Below, piece by piece: positions 1-9,165 of a DNA stretch of 43,830 bases (its first letter is position 1; each line of letters opens with the position of its first letter). Source of the DNA: Streptomyces beijiangensis (GTDB lineage Bacteria > Actinomycetota > Actinomycetes > Streptomycetales > Streptomycetaceae); assembly GCF_017315755.1 (NCBI RefSeq), contig NZ_JAFLRJ010000252.1, positions 1-43,830 of the forward strand, read 5' to 3'. A model generated the notes under the pieces. That model ran no database searches, was not told the origin of the DNA, and was given only the letters and a program-made list of their open reading frames with translations. Position numbers and translations under genes: made by a program.

Positions 1-358
1 GTATGTGGGCGGGGGGCGGCGGCGGGGGCGCGCTTTCGGTACGTACCGGAAGGGCCGCCCGCACCGGCTGCACCGGGATCCCCAGCACCGTGCCGCAACC
101 GCAGCCCAGCTCGGGCTGCGGCCAGTCGTCCTGGCGCCCGCAGGCCTCGCAGTGGACCCTGACCCACCCCTCTGACCAGGTGCGATGCGTGATCGGCTGC
201 GGGGCTGCGGCCCGGTCGAGAGGCGGGGCGACGGGGGCCCCGCAGGCGCAGGGGTAGACCGGCGCCGCATAGGTGTGCTCGCGACGGCAGGCAGGGCAGC
301 GCACCTGGACCGTCGCCACCGCCAGGTTCTCCTTCGGGGCCTCTCCCATGGGGTCCAT
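1..358 (-). CDS. Duplicated zinc-ribbon hypothetical protein (5' part, runs off left edge)
   Basis: The leftward frame is open from an ATG at 358 to the window edge, so only about 119 N-terminal residues are visible. The protein has eight cysteines in two matching sets: C21, C24, C37, C39 and C70, C73, C86, C88. Each set is C-x2-C, 12 residues, then C-x-C, which indicates an internally duplicated zinc-ribbon module. A proline-rich stretch begins near residue 110. A GGTGG sequence a few bases before the ATG is a modest ribosome site; a second ATG at 349 is also possible. The gene diverges from gcl and shares its promoter region. I do not recognise a named family; zinc binding is inferred from the cysteine pattern only. 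Confidence 0.6.
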   Translation of the reverse strand, partial: MDPMGEAPKENLAVATVQVRCPACRREHTYAAPVYPCACGAPVAPPLDRAAAPQPITHRTWSEGWVRVHCEACGRQDDWPQPELGCGCGTVLGIPVQPVRAALPVRTESAPPPPPPAHI

Positions 359-418
359 CGTCCACCAGGAGCGAGGTCCTGGGGAGGGACTTCGGGCATC
401 CGGTCTCACCGACCTCTC

Positions 419-485
419 TTGACGGCTGCGCGGCCAGCTCCTAGATTGCTTCCGTATAGCAGAACTTAAATTCCGCAATACGGAA
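419..485 (+). promoter_or_regulatory. gcl promoter with tandem TTCC-N7-GGAA-type operators (AllR-like)
   Basis: A promoter is visible as TTGACG (419-424), a 17-base spacer and TAGATT (442-447). Just downstream, over the expected transcription start, are two 15-base inverted repeats: an imperfect copy at 450-464 (TTCCGTATAGCAGAA) and a clean copy at 471-485 (TTCCGCAATACGGAA). Their centres are 21 bases apart, two helical turns. The same clean 15-mer, the same 6-base gap and the same imperfect partner occur upstream of hyi. The IclR-family repressor AllR of Streptomyces coelicolor is reported to control gcl, hyi and aceB genes. Assigning these sites to AllR is an inference, because the allR gene is not in the window. 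Confidence 0.75.
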
Positions 486-545
486 ATGGGCGTCTCAGGC
501 TGGCGCGACAGGAGCCCACTCCGACAGGCCGAGCAGGAGTACTCA

Positions 546-2336
<1,791 letters not shown>

Positions 2337-2345
2337 CACGGGGGG

Positions 2346-2387
2346 AACGGCCCCCGCCCCGGACCTGACTCCGGGGCGGGGGCCGTT
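2346..2387. terminator. Bidirectional terminator between convergent genes
   Basis: A perfect 17-base stem (2346-2362 pairing with 2371-2387) encloses an 8-base loop and runs into TTTTCTG on the plus strand. The stem begins AACGG, so the minus strand also gets a short T-run. It lies between gcl and the convergent Tat-protein gene and can serve both. Confidence 0.9.
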
Positions 2388-2402
2388 TTCTGCTTCCCGC
2401 GG

Positions 2403-3404
2403 TCAGCCGCGGGCCACCGCTATCGCACCGGCCAGCCGCTCGCCCGCCTCGTAGACCATGTACGGGACGCCGCCCTCGGTGCCGAAACTGGGGGCCGCGC
2501 TGCGGCCGTTGTCCGGTGCGCCGCTCAGCGAGTCGTGGAAGAGCCCGAGGTGGTCGCGGCGGCCGAAGTCGTTGCCGACCTCGGTGATGAGCAGATTGCC
2601 GCCGCTCTCCTTGTCAGAGTTGTAGACGACATACGCGCTGCCGTTCCTCGTCAGCAGGTGCGGGCCGCCGATGTTGACCGCGCCGACGTCCGAGTGGCGT
2701 ACCAGAGGGGTCTGATCGAAGGTCCAGCTGCGGCCGTCGGGGGACCAACCCCAGCAGATGTCACGGTGGTTGGTGGTGTTGTTCAGCATGAACAGCATCA
2801 CGTAACGGGCGTTCCTGGTGGGCAGGTCGTGCTGGAAGACGCGGGCGTACGACGTCTCGGTGGTGCCCGCGGGCATCATGGAGGAGGACAGCACGACCTT
2901 GTCGTACGTGAAGGTGATCCCGTCCTTCGAGCGGGCCAGCCGCGTCGTGGTGTTCTCGCCGTGGAAGTACAGCCACATCTCCTTGACGTCCTCGTTCCAC
3001 AGGACGTGCGGCGAGGAGACGTGGCTGACGCTGTAATGCGGCGACCAGACGTTCTTCACCAGGGGGTTGGTGGGGTACTCGGTGAACGGGCCTTCCAGGG
3101 AGTCCCCGTAGGCCAGGCAGATCCCGCCGGGTGCGTCGTGCGGCGCGTAGTAGAGGTAGTACTTCCCCAGCGGTGAGGCGACGCGGCCGGCCGTGCCCCG
3201 TATGCACGGGAAGATGATCTCGCCGGTCGGGTTGTACTTGAGCTTCGATGGCTCCAGCAGGGTCCGCCGGTAGGTGTAGTCGGGGAAACCGCCCGGCACA
3301 GCGGCGGCGGACGCGGGGGACGCGCCGGTTCCCACGGCGAGGCCCGCGCCGGTGGCAGCGGTGGCGAGCAGGAAGACACGTCGGTTGATGTGCGGCTCGT
3401 TCAT
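2403..3404 (-). CDS. Tat-exported beta-propeller protein, GH43-like
   Basis: The 333-residue protein starts with a twin-arginine leader (RRVFLLATAATGAG near residues 8-21, cleavage likely after the ASPASA region). The rest has repeated short beta-blade segments: GKYYLYYAPHDAPGGICLAY, EMWLYFHGENTTTRLARSKDG and a closing GVPYMVYEAG. These resemble five-bladed propeller glycosidases of the GH43/GH117 type and related uncharacterised secreted proteins. GGAG 7 bases before the ATG supports the start. It is the last gene of the leftward operon beginning with the LacI regulator, 28 bases after the permease. A sugar-processing or ligand-binding role outside the membrane is plausible. The catalytic residues cannot be assigned by eye. 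Confidence 0.7.
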   Translation of the reverse strand: MNEPHINRRVFLLATAATGAGLAVGTGASPASAAAVPGGFPDYTYRRTLLEPSKLKYNPTGEIIFPCIRGTAGRVASPLGKYYLYYAPHDAPGGICLAYGDSLEGPFTEYPTNPLVKNVWSPHYSVSHVSSPHVLWNEDVKEMWLYFHGENTTTRLARSKDGITFTYDKVVLSSSMMPAGTTETSYARVFQHDLPTRNARYVMLFMLNNTTNHRDICWGWSPDGRSWTFDQTPLVRHSDVGAVNIGGPHLLTRNGSAYVVYNSDKESGGNLLITEVGNDFGRRDHLGLFHDSLSGAPDNGRSAAPSFGTEGGVPYMVYEAGERLAGAIAVARG

Positions 3405-3432
3405 GTGCTGACTCCAAAGGGGGGAGGGGCTT

Positions 3433-4710
3433 TCAGAGCGAGGTCGCCGCGGTGACGCAGATGCCTCCGAGGGCGACGAACCAGACGTACGGCAGCGTGC
3501 GCACCATCACCTGCTGCGGTGTCACGCCCGCGTACTGGGCGGCCCACACCGTCTGGGTGCTGGTCGGATCCGAGACGCCGAAGACCTGGTTGTACGAGGT
3601 CGCCAGGCCCAGGACCGCGGCCGCCGGGTAGATCCCGGCGGCGATGAGGACCCCGGCGATGCCCGCGCCGAGGCCGAAGACATTGAGCGGGCCGCGGTAC
3701 AGGCACAGGGGCACCAGAACGGTGAAGACGATCACGAACAGCACCGCGTTCTGTGGGCTGACACCCTTCACCAGGGGTGCGAGCGCATCCACCGCGCCGG
3801 GCAGTTTGACCGCGGCGAGCAGCATGCCGATCGCGATGAACAGGGCGATCGGCGGGGCGGCCACCTCCACACCGCTGTAGAAGGTGCGCAGCAGCCGCTT
3901 GGAGATCTGCCCGGGGCGGGTGGTGGTGAGGACGGCGTACAGGATTCCCGCCAACAGTGAGGGAATGATGGCCAGTTCGAAGCCCAGAGCCAGGACGAGC
4001 GGGATCACCGGGGTGAGCAGCGCGTACCAGGGCGCGTCGCCGAGACGCTTGCGCTGCGAGGATTTCGGCGGGGCCGTCCGCAGCGACCAGGTGTGCTCGA
4101 CGCCCCGGCGGCGCGTCTCGACCAGGACGAAGGCGACGGCCGCGGTGAGCGCGAAGGGGAAGAGCTTCAGCATGAACTCCCGTACGGTCTCCACGGGCAG
4201 CTCCAGCGCCGTGGAGAAGAACTGCCAGATCGGGAGTTCGAAGGGCATGCCCGCGGCGATTCCCATCAGGATCGTGCCGGCGGCCGTCGTCTTCGGGATG
4301 CCGACCGCGATCATCGCGGGGATGCCGACGATCCCGGCGAGCATGGCGGCGGGCGCCGATCCGGTGACCGTGCCCACCAGCGTGGAGACGGCGAGGACGC
4401 CGAGCGCGACGACCACAGGACGGTCCCCGCCGAACTCGACGATCTTGCGGACCAGTGTTCCGGCGATGCCCGTCTCGTCGAGCAGTCTGCCCAGCCATGA
4501 GCCGAGCAGGATCGCGATCATGGTGGCGGCCAGCATGGGCGCGCCTTCCTGCACGACCGTGTCCAGGACGCTGTTCTTGCCGGTGGCCGGAGCTCCGGCG
4601 AGTACGGCGATCGCGACGGCCAGCAGGACCAGAGCGAAGGCCGTGGGGATCTTGCGGGTGAGCATGGCGGCGACTCCGGCCGCCATGACGAGGAGGATGA
4701 TGACACCCAT
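3433..4710 (-). CDS. GntP/CitM-type (ion transporter superfamily) permease
   Basis: The 425-residue protein is almost entirely hydrophobic, with about 11-12 membrane segments. It has the glycine- and serine-rich re-entrant motifs of the ion transporter superfamily (VGTVTGSAPAAMLAGIVGIP, GVSDPTSTQTVW). A basic cytoplasmic loop sits near residues 195-225. Members carry organic anions such as gluconate, citrate or C4-dicarboxylates by cation symport. The start is 4 bases from the stop of the upstream HExxH gene, so the two are almost certainly co-translated. It is the only transporter of the operon and should import its substrate. The substrate is unknown; an acidic or amide metabolite would suit the HyuA-like neighbour. 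Confidence 0.8.
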   Translation of the reverse strand: MGVIILLVMAAGVAAMLTRKIPTAFALVLLAVAIAVLAGAPATGKNSVLDTVVQEGAPMLAATMIAILLGSWLGRLLDETGIAGTLVRKIVEFGGDRPVVVALGVLAVSTLVGTVTGSAPAAMLAGIVGIPAMIAVGIPKTTAAGTILMGIAAGMPFELPIWQFFSTALELPVETVREFMLKLFPFALTAAVAFVLVETRRRGVEHTWSLRTAPPKSSQRKRLGDAPWYALLTPVIPLVLALGFELAIIPSLLAGILYAVLTTTRPGQISKRLLRTFYSGVEVAAPPIALFIAIGMLLAAVKLPGAVDALAPLVKGVSPQNAVLFVIVFTVLVPLCLYRGPLNVFGLGAGIAGVLIAAGIYPAAAVLGLATSYNQVFGVSDPTSTQTVWAAQYAGVTPQQVMVRTLPYVWFVALGGICVTAATSL

Positions 4711-4714
4711 GGCG

Positions 4715-5317
4715 TCAGTTCTCTCTTCTGTCCGAGTGGGTGAGCGGAGGCAGGTTCAGATGCTCTGAGAGGGCCGTGGTGAGCACGAGCGGGCTGCGGC
4801 CGAGACCGCAGGTGACCTGGGCGTACGCATGCGCCGCGATCTCCTCGGTGCCGGCGACGTGCCCGTACACGCGGCGGCGGCCGAACCGGAGCACGACGTG
4901 ACCGAGCGCGCGCTTCAGGCGGGCCCTGTGCGGTCCGTGGTGGAGCTGTGCGTGGACCGCCTCGTGGGCGAGGGCGGCGGCGCGCACCGATCCCGGCGGG
5001 TACCAGTCGCGCCAGCCGTTCTCCGCGATGACCCGCTCGGCGAGCTGTACGGAGTCGGTGAACAGTGTGAGCGTCGGGGCTGGCCGGGACGTGTAGCGCG
5101 CCAACAACCCCTCGTCCAGGCCTCCTTGGAGCTGCACGATCCGTGCGTGGCAGGGGGTCGCGGGCAGCGATGCGCCGAACTCCGTTGCGGTCAGCGCCCA
5201 TTGCCGCAGAAGGTCCGGATCGCGGCCTTCGTGGGTGGGGGTCGCGGCCAGCAGCCGCACGGCATGGTCGATGTCGTCGGGGTGCCAGGTCGCAGGCGTC
5301 GCGCGTACGACCGTCAT
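4715..5317 (-). CDS. Small HExxH putative metallopeptidase
   Basis: The 200-residue protein contains H118-E119-A-V-H122, the zinc-binding and catalytic HExxH signature. About 36 residues on is E158/E159 in TEEIAAHAYAQ, a candidate third ligand spaced as in gluzincin-like enzymes. There is no signal peptide or membrane segment, so it should be cytosolic. The ATG overlaps the stop of the HyuA-like gene (ATGA, 5314-5317), and the permease follows 4 bases later, so all three are translationally coupled. I do not recognise a named family. Its tight linkage suggests it acts on the same substrate or processes a partner, but the sequence gives no direct evidence for a reaction. Confidence 0.65.
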   Translation of the reverse strand: MTVVRATPATWHPDDIDHAVRLLAATPTHEGRDPDLLRQWALTATEFGASLPATPCHARIVQLQGGLDEGLLARYTSRPAPTLTLFTDSVQLAERVIAENGWRDWYPPGSVRAAALAHEAVHAQLHHGPHRARLKRALGHVVLRFGRRRVYGHVAGTEEIAAHAYAQVTCGLGRSPLVLTTALSEHLNLPPLTHSDRREN

Positions 5318-7443
5318 GAGCGGGTCTCCACCACGCCGACGACCGGTTCGTCGGCCCCGCGGGAGCGCAGTTCGCTGCGCGCCAGCGCCAGTAGCGACCC
5401 CGGGTCGAGGACCCCGGACAGATCGGCGATCCGGGAGCCGAGCAGCAGCCGCAGCGCCGGGGCGCGGACCCCGCCGTCGCCGTAGGACGTCGCGTCCCGT
5501 ACGAGTTCGGCCAGCATGTCCGGTGCCCCCGCGACGGTGGTGGCGGCCACGCGGGCATCGGAGGCGTGCAGCCGGACCACGCCGTCGGCGTCCACGACCC
5601 GTACCGGATGGAGCGTCGGACGCAGCCGGCGGCGCACCTCGGTGCCGTACACGGTGTGCGCGGGCGTGCTCGCCAGGACGTGTACGTCGCCGACCGCCGC
5701 CTTGAGGCTGCTCGCGGCGGCCCGCAGCCGCTCGTCGTCGTCCGCGCGGTGGGCGCGGTCCTGGGTGCGCAGTTCGGTCGCGCCGGTGGCGACCGCCGTT
5801 ACGGTCTGGGACTGCGGATCGACCGTGATCTCCACCTCGACCCCGTCGGCTGCCGCGCCCTGGGCGATGACGGCCTGTTCCGCCTCTGCCCGTACGCCCA
5901 GGATCTGCTCCTGTGTGGCGCCGGGGATGATGCGCTCGATCTGCTCGCGCACCAGCGCGAGTGCCACTCCGATCGGGCTGATGACCTCGCTGTGCCGGGC
6001 GATCCTGCTCTCCCGGTCCATCGTCAGGGCGAGGTGCGGGGTGACCGAGGAGGCTCCGCCACCGCCGCCCACCAGGACGACACTGTCCGCGTCGAGCTTG
6101 TACTCGCGGATCATCGTGTCCACGACGGCTCTGACGTGAGCAACTCCTGCATCCAGTACGGCGGTTGCAGCTCCGGCGATGTCCGTGCCGAGCCGCGCGG
6201 CCAGCGGTGCGAGCGCCGCACGGGCGACGTCCTGGTCACAGCGGGCGAAGTCGCCCTCCGGGACCCGTCCCAGCGCGTTGGCCGCACAGGTCATGGTGAT
6301 CGCGAACCGGCCGCCGGCCGCGTCGATCACGGCGTAGTCCCGCGGATCGCCGTCCATCGGGGAGACGGTCTCCACCGTCGCACCCTGCAGGTCTTCCAGG
6401 GTGGCGAAACAGGCGTACGGCAGTCCGGCGATATGGGCGCTGCGAGGTCCGGCCCCGCTCACCCCGCCAGGACCGATCCTGACCATCGACCCGCCGCCGA
6501 CGCCCACGGTCCGTACATCCAGGGCCGAGAGATACGTGCCCCTGCCCAGCAGCGTCGCATGACGCACGGCCACCTTTCCCCGCCGTACGACACTGATGTC
6601 CGTCGAGGTGCCGCCCGTCTCCAGGAACACGCCCTCGCTGATCCGCTCCTGCATCAGCGCACCCGCGACCCCGGCCGCCGGTCCTGACAGGACGGTCAGG
6701 AGCGGTCTGCGCCGCATCTCGTCCAGCGACATCACCCCGCCGTCGCAGCGCATCACCATCAGGGGAGCGGTGACGCCCGCCTTGGTGATGGAGGCGTCGA
6801 CCAGGTCGGCGGTGGCCAGCATGCGCGGCAGGATGGCCGCGTTGACGACCGCGGTGCGGGTGCGCTTGTGGAGCCCGTACAGCGAAGTGATCTCGTGCGC
6901 GGCCGTCGTCGGCAGACCGCTCGCGCGGGCCGCATCCGACACGGCCTGTTCCCCGGAGGGCTCGTCCACGCCGAACGGCTCGCTGGCGACGACGACTTGA
7001 GCACCCGCGTCCCGCACATGCTGCACCGCGGCGCGCACGGACGCGGGGTCCTGGGGATCGCTCACATGCGCGTAATACAGCGGAAGCCGTCGGCCGGGGG
7101 CGAGTTCGAGCTTGGCCAGGGAGGCGAGCCGCCGTGTGAGTACGGCTCCCGGTCCTGCGCCGATGCCGATCAGTCCCACGGGTGCGACGTCGCCCTCCAG
7201 GAGGGCGTTGGTAGCCTGGGTGGTGCCGTGGGCCAGGAAGGCGACGTCCGAAGGGGCGCAGCCGACCTGCTCCAGGAGCCGGTCGAGAGCTTCGACGATG
7301 CCGTGGGCGACACCGTCCTGGTGGCGGTGGCTGGTGGGGACCTTGATCTGTCCCAGCAGCCGCAGGTCCGTGGCGTCAACGGCCACGGCGTCGGTGAAGG
7401 TTCCGCCCACGTCGATGCCGACGCGGATACGGTGGGTGGTCAT
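5314..7443 (-). CDS. HyuA-type ATP-dependent hydantoinase/oxoprolinase-like protein
   Basis: The 709-residue protein belongs to the hydantoinase A / N-methylhydantoinase A / 5-oxoprolinase family, which cleaves cyclic amides with ATP. The phosphate-binding motif GIDVGGTFTDAV is at residues 9-20, followed by AHGTTQATNALLEG, LSGPAAGVAGAL, LETGGTSTDIS and DVRTVGVGGGS, all standard for the family. Typical HyuA proteins work with a HyuB partner; no hyuB is present here, so the enzyme either acts alone or does a different reaction. The C-terminal roughly 60 residues (from DATSYGDGGVRAP) are not obviously part of the core. The ATG is at 7443 with AGGAGGTGCCCC upstream. It is cotranscribed with the FAD oxidoreductase gene (111-base gap with a hairpin) and overlaps the HExxH gene. 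Confidence 0.88.
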   Translation of the reverse strand: MTTHRIRVGIDVGGTFTDAVAVDATDLRLLGQIKVPTSHRHQDGVAHGIVEALDRLLEQVGCAPSDVAFLAHGTTQATNALLEGDVAPVGLIGIGAGPGAVLTRRLASLAKLELAPGRRLPLYYAHVSDPQDPASVRAAVQHVRDAGAQVVVASEPFGVDEPSGEQAVSDAARASGLPTTAAHEITSLYGLHKRTRTAVVNAAILPRMLATADLVDASITKAGVTAPLMVMRCDGGVMSLDEMRRRPLLTVLSGPAAGVAGALMQERISEGVFLETGGTSTDISVVRRGKVAVRHATLLGRGTYLSALDVRTVGVGGGSMVRIGPGGVSGAGPRSAHIAGLPYACFATLEDLQGATVETVSPMDGDPRDYAVIDAAGGRFAITMTCAANALGRVPEGDFARCDQDVARAALAPLAARLGTDIAGAATAVLDAGVAHVRAVVDTMIREYKLDADSVVLVGGGGGASSVTPHLALTMDRESRIARHSEVISPIGVALALVREQIERIIPGATQEQILGVRAEAEQAVIAQGAAADGVEVEITVDPQSQTVTAVATGATELRTQDRAHRADDDERLRAAASSLKAAVGDVHVLASTPAHTVYGTEVRRRLRPTLHPVRVVDADGVVRLHASDARVAATTVAGAPDMLAELVRDATSYGDGGVRAPALRLLLGSRIADLSGVLDPGSLLALARSELRSRGADEPVVGVVETRS

Positions 7444-7490
7444 GATCGGGGCACCTCCTTGTGCTGTGTCGGACGGCGCGGACGGTCACC

Positions 7491-7524
7491 GCCGGGCGGA
7501 ACAGGTGGAGCTGTTCCGCCCGGC
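7491..7524 (-). other. Intra-operon hairpin between FAD oxidoreductase and HyuA genes
   Basis: A perfect 14-base stem (7491-7504 with 7511-7524) closes a 6-base loop in the 111-base gap. It has no T-tract on either strand. It may stabilise or process the transcript, or attenuate it, between the first two and last four genes of the operon. Confidence 0.6.
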
Positions 7525-7554
7525 ATTTCGACCGCGCCGTGTGGTGCGGGGGTT

Positions 7555-9165
7555 TCAGTAGCCGCGGACGTCGGGCCAGTGGCGCTGTACGCCCTGGTGC
7601 TCAAGGAGCCGGGCGAATTCCGCGAACCGCTTGTCCTCGGCCTGTACTTGGTGCGGTTCGACGCCCTCGGTGAGGCAGTGGGCCGCCAGCGCGCCCGCGA
7701 CCTCGCCGGCGTTCCACTCCACCGGATGCAGCCGGTAGCAGCCGTTGGTGATGTGGGTGGTGCCGATGTTCTTGCCCGCGGGCAGCAGGTTGCGTACGCG
7801 GCGTGGGAGAAGCGCGCCGAGGGGGATCTCGAAGGGCACCGAGCCGATGTCGATGTAGTTGTCGCCCCCTGTCGAGGGGTGCAGATCGATGCGGTAGCCG
7901 CCGACTCCGACGGAGTCGCGGTAGGAGGTGCGGCCGTACGGGCCGACCGAGTCGATCGCCACGTCCTGCTCGACGACGGTCGTGACCGCCTTGATGCGGC
8001 GTGACTCCCGTACGTACGGAGCCTTGGCGAGCCCGTCGGCTGTGCCGGTCACATCGGGACGCGGCCGCAGCCCGGGGAACCCGGTGCCGCCGTCCGCGCG
8101 GGGGGCCTCGGTCTGCAGCCAGTACAGCACCGACAGGGACAACTGCCGTGCTCCCGCTATGGCCTGGGCCGTGGTCTCCTCGCCGCCGCCGATCAGGGGC
8201 TTGAGCCAGTAGTCGTTGAGCGGCCAGTTGACCAGGGTGATGTCGGAGTCGAAAGCGCCGGGCCTGTGCAGTTTGCGCGCCAGGATCCGCCGGAAGCCCC
8301 ACAGTTCCTTGTCGCCCGCGTCCGCGCTCTGGTCCGCGGAGACGTCGAGCGGGTCGAGGCCGGGGTTGGGGACGAAGGTGCGCGGCACGGCTTCGAGCGA
8401 GCGCGGGTCCGGGGCGAGGAAGCCGAGCAGCGGGCCCGGCCAGAAGTCGGGGCGGTACGAGCGCCAGAAGGCGTAGTCGGACGGGCGCTCCACCGTGTGG
8501 TCCTGGCCCTCGTGGTGGGAGAGGGCGAAACAGAGCGTGATGCCCTGCTGGTTGAGCGGCTGGGCGGTCGCGGGTGCGTGCGGTTCGCCGAACTCGGCGT
8601 GTGCCTCGGCTCCGACGGCGTGCTCGACCCCGGCGAGTTCCAGCAGATCACCGGTCTCCGTCGCGTCGATGACATAGCGCGCGGTGATCGTGCGACGGAC
8701 GCCGCTGCGCAAATCGTCCAGTACCACCGCACGGATGACATCGTTGTCGGATTCGGCACTCACCGGCCGGGTCTCGGTCAGGAGGGTCAGCAGACCGGCT
8801 GCCCGGTACGGCGCGAGCATCCCTTCCAGGACGGCCAGGGCGGCCCGCGGCTCGTGGCAGAGCTTGCTGACGCGTCCGGCGCCCGGGTTGAGCTCGGGGA
8901 GCGCCGACGCGGCGGAGCGCAGCGGGTACCACTGCCGGTAGTAGTCGCGGATCCCCTGCCGCAGCCGGCGGTAGGAGGCCGTGGCCCCGAACTGCTCGAT
9001 CCACGGGTGCTCGTCGGGCGGGACGGCCTGTGCGGTGAGCTGCCCGCCGATCCAGTCGGTCTCCTCCGTGAGGACGACGCTCCGGCCGGCCCGGCAGGCG
9101 GCGAGTGCGGCTGCCACACCGCCGAGTCCGCCGCCGACGATGAGGATGTCGGGTTCGGGTATCAC
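7555..9165 (-). CDS. FAD-dependent oxidoreductase (FAD_oxidored family)
   Basis: The 536-residue cytosolic flavoprotein starts with an ADP-binding Rossmann motif, DILIVGGGLGGVAAALAACR with GGGLGG at 11-16, followed by an acidic residue after the second strand (VVLTEE). Further signs are TDWIGGQLTAQ, ARYVIDATETGDLLELAGV, and GKNIGTTHITNGCYRLHP near the C-terminus, a second FAD-contact segment. These match the FAD-dependent oxidoreductases often found beside sugar and hydantoin utilisation genes. The ATG overlaps the LacI-regulator stop by 4 bases (9162-9165), so it is the first structural gene of the operon. The substrate is unknown. Confidence 0.85.
   Translation of the reverse strand: MIPEPDILIVGGGLGGVAAALAACRAGRSVVLTEETDWIGGQLTAQAVPPDEHPWIEQFGATASYRRLRQGIRDYYRQWYPLRSAASALPELNPGAGRVSKLCHEPRAALAVLEGMLAPYRAAGLLTLLTETRPVSAESDNDVIRAVVLDDLRSGVRRTITARYVIDATETGDLLELAGVEHAVGAEAHAEFGEPHAPATAQPLNQQGITLCFALSHHEGQDHTVERPSDYAFWRSYRPDFWPGPLLGFLAPDPRSLEAVPRTFVPNPGLDPLDVSADQSADAGDKELWGFRRILARKLHRPGAFDSDITLVNWPLNDYWLKPLIGGGEETTAQAIAGARQLSLSVLYWLQTEAPRADGGTGFPGLRPRPDVTGTADGLAKAPYVRESRRIKAVTTVVEQDVAIDSVGPYGRTSYRDSVGVGGYRIDLHPSTGGDNYIDIGSVPFEIPLGALLPRRVRNLLPAGKNIGTTHITNGCYRLHPVEWNAGEVAGALAAHCLTEGVEPHQVQAEDKRFAEFARLLEHQGVQRHWPDVRGY

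Noticed and set aside
359..545. Small open frames between the zinc-ribbon gene and gcl, including an in-frame gcl extension to 486
   Set aside because: The region is filled by promoter and operator sequences, and the extension has no ribosome site while ATG 546 has AGGAG at ideal spacing.
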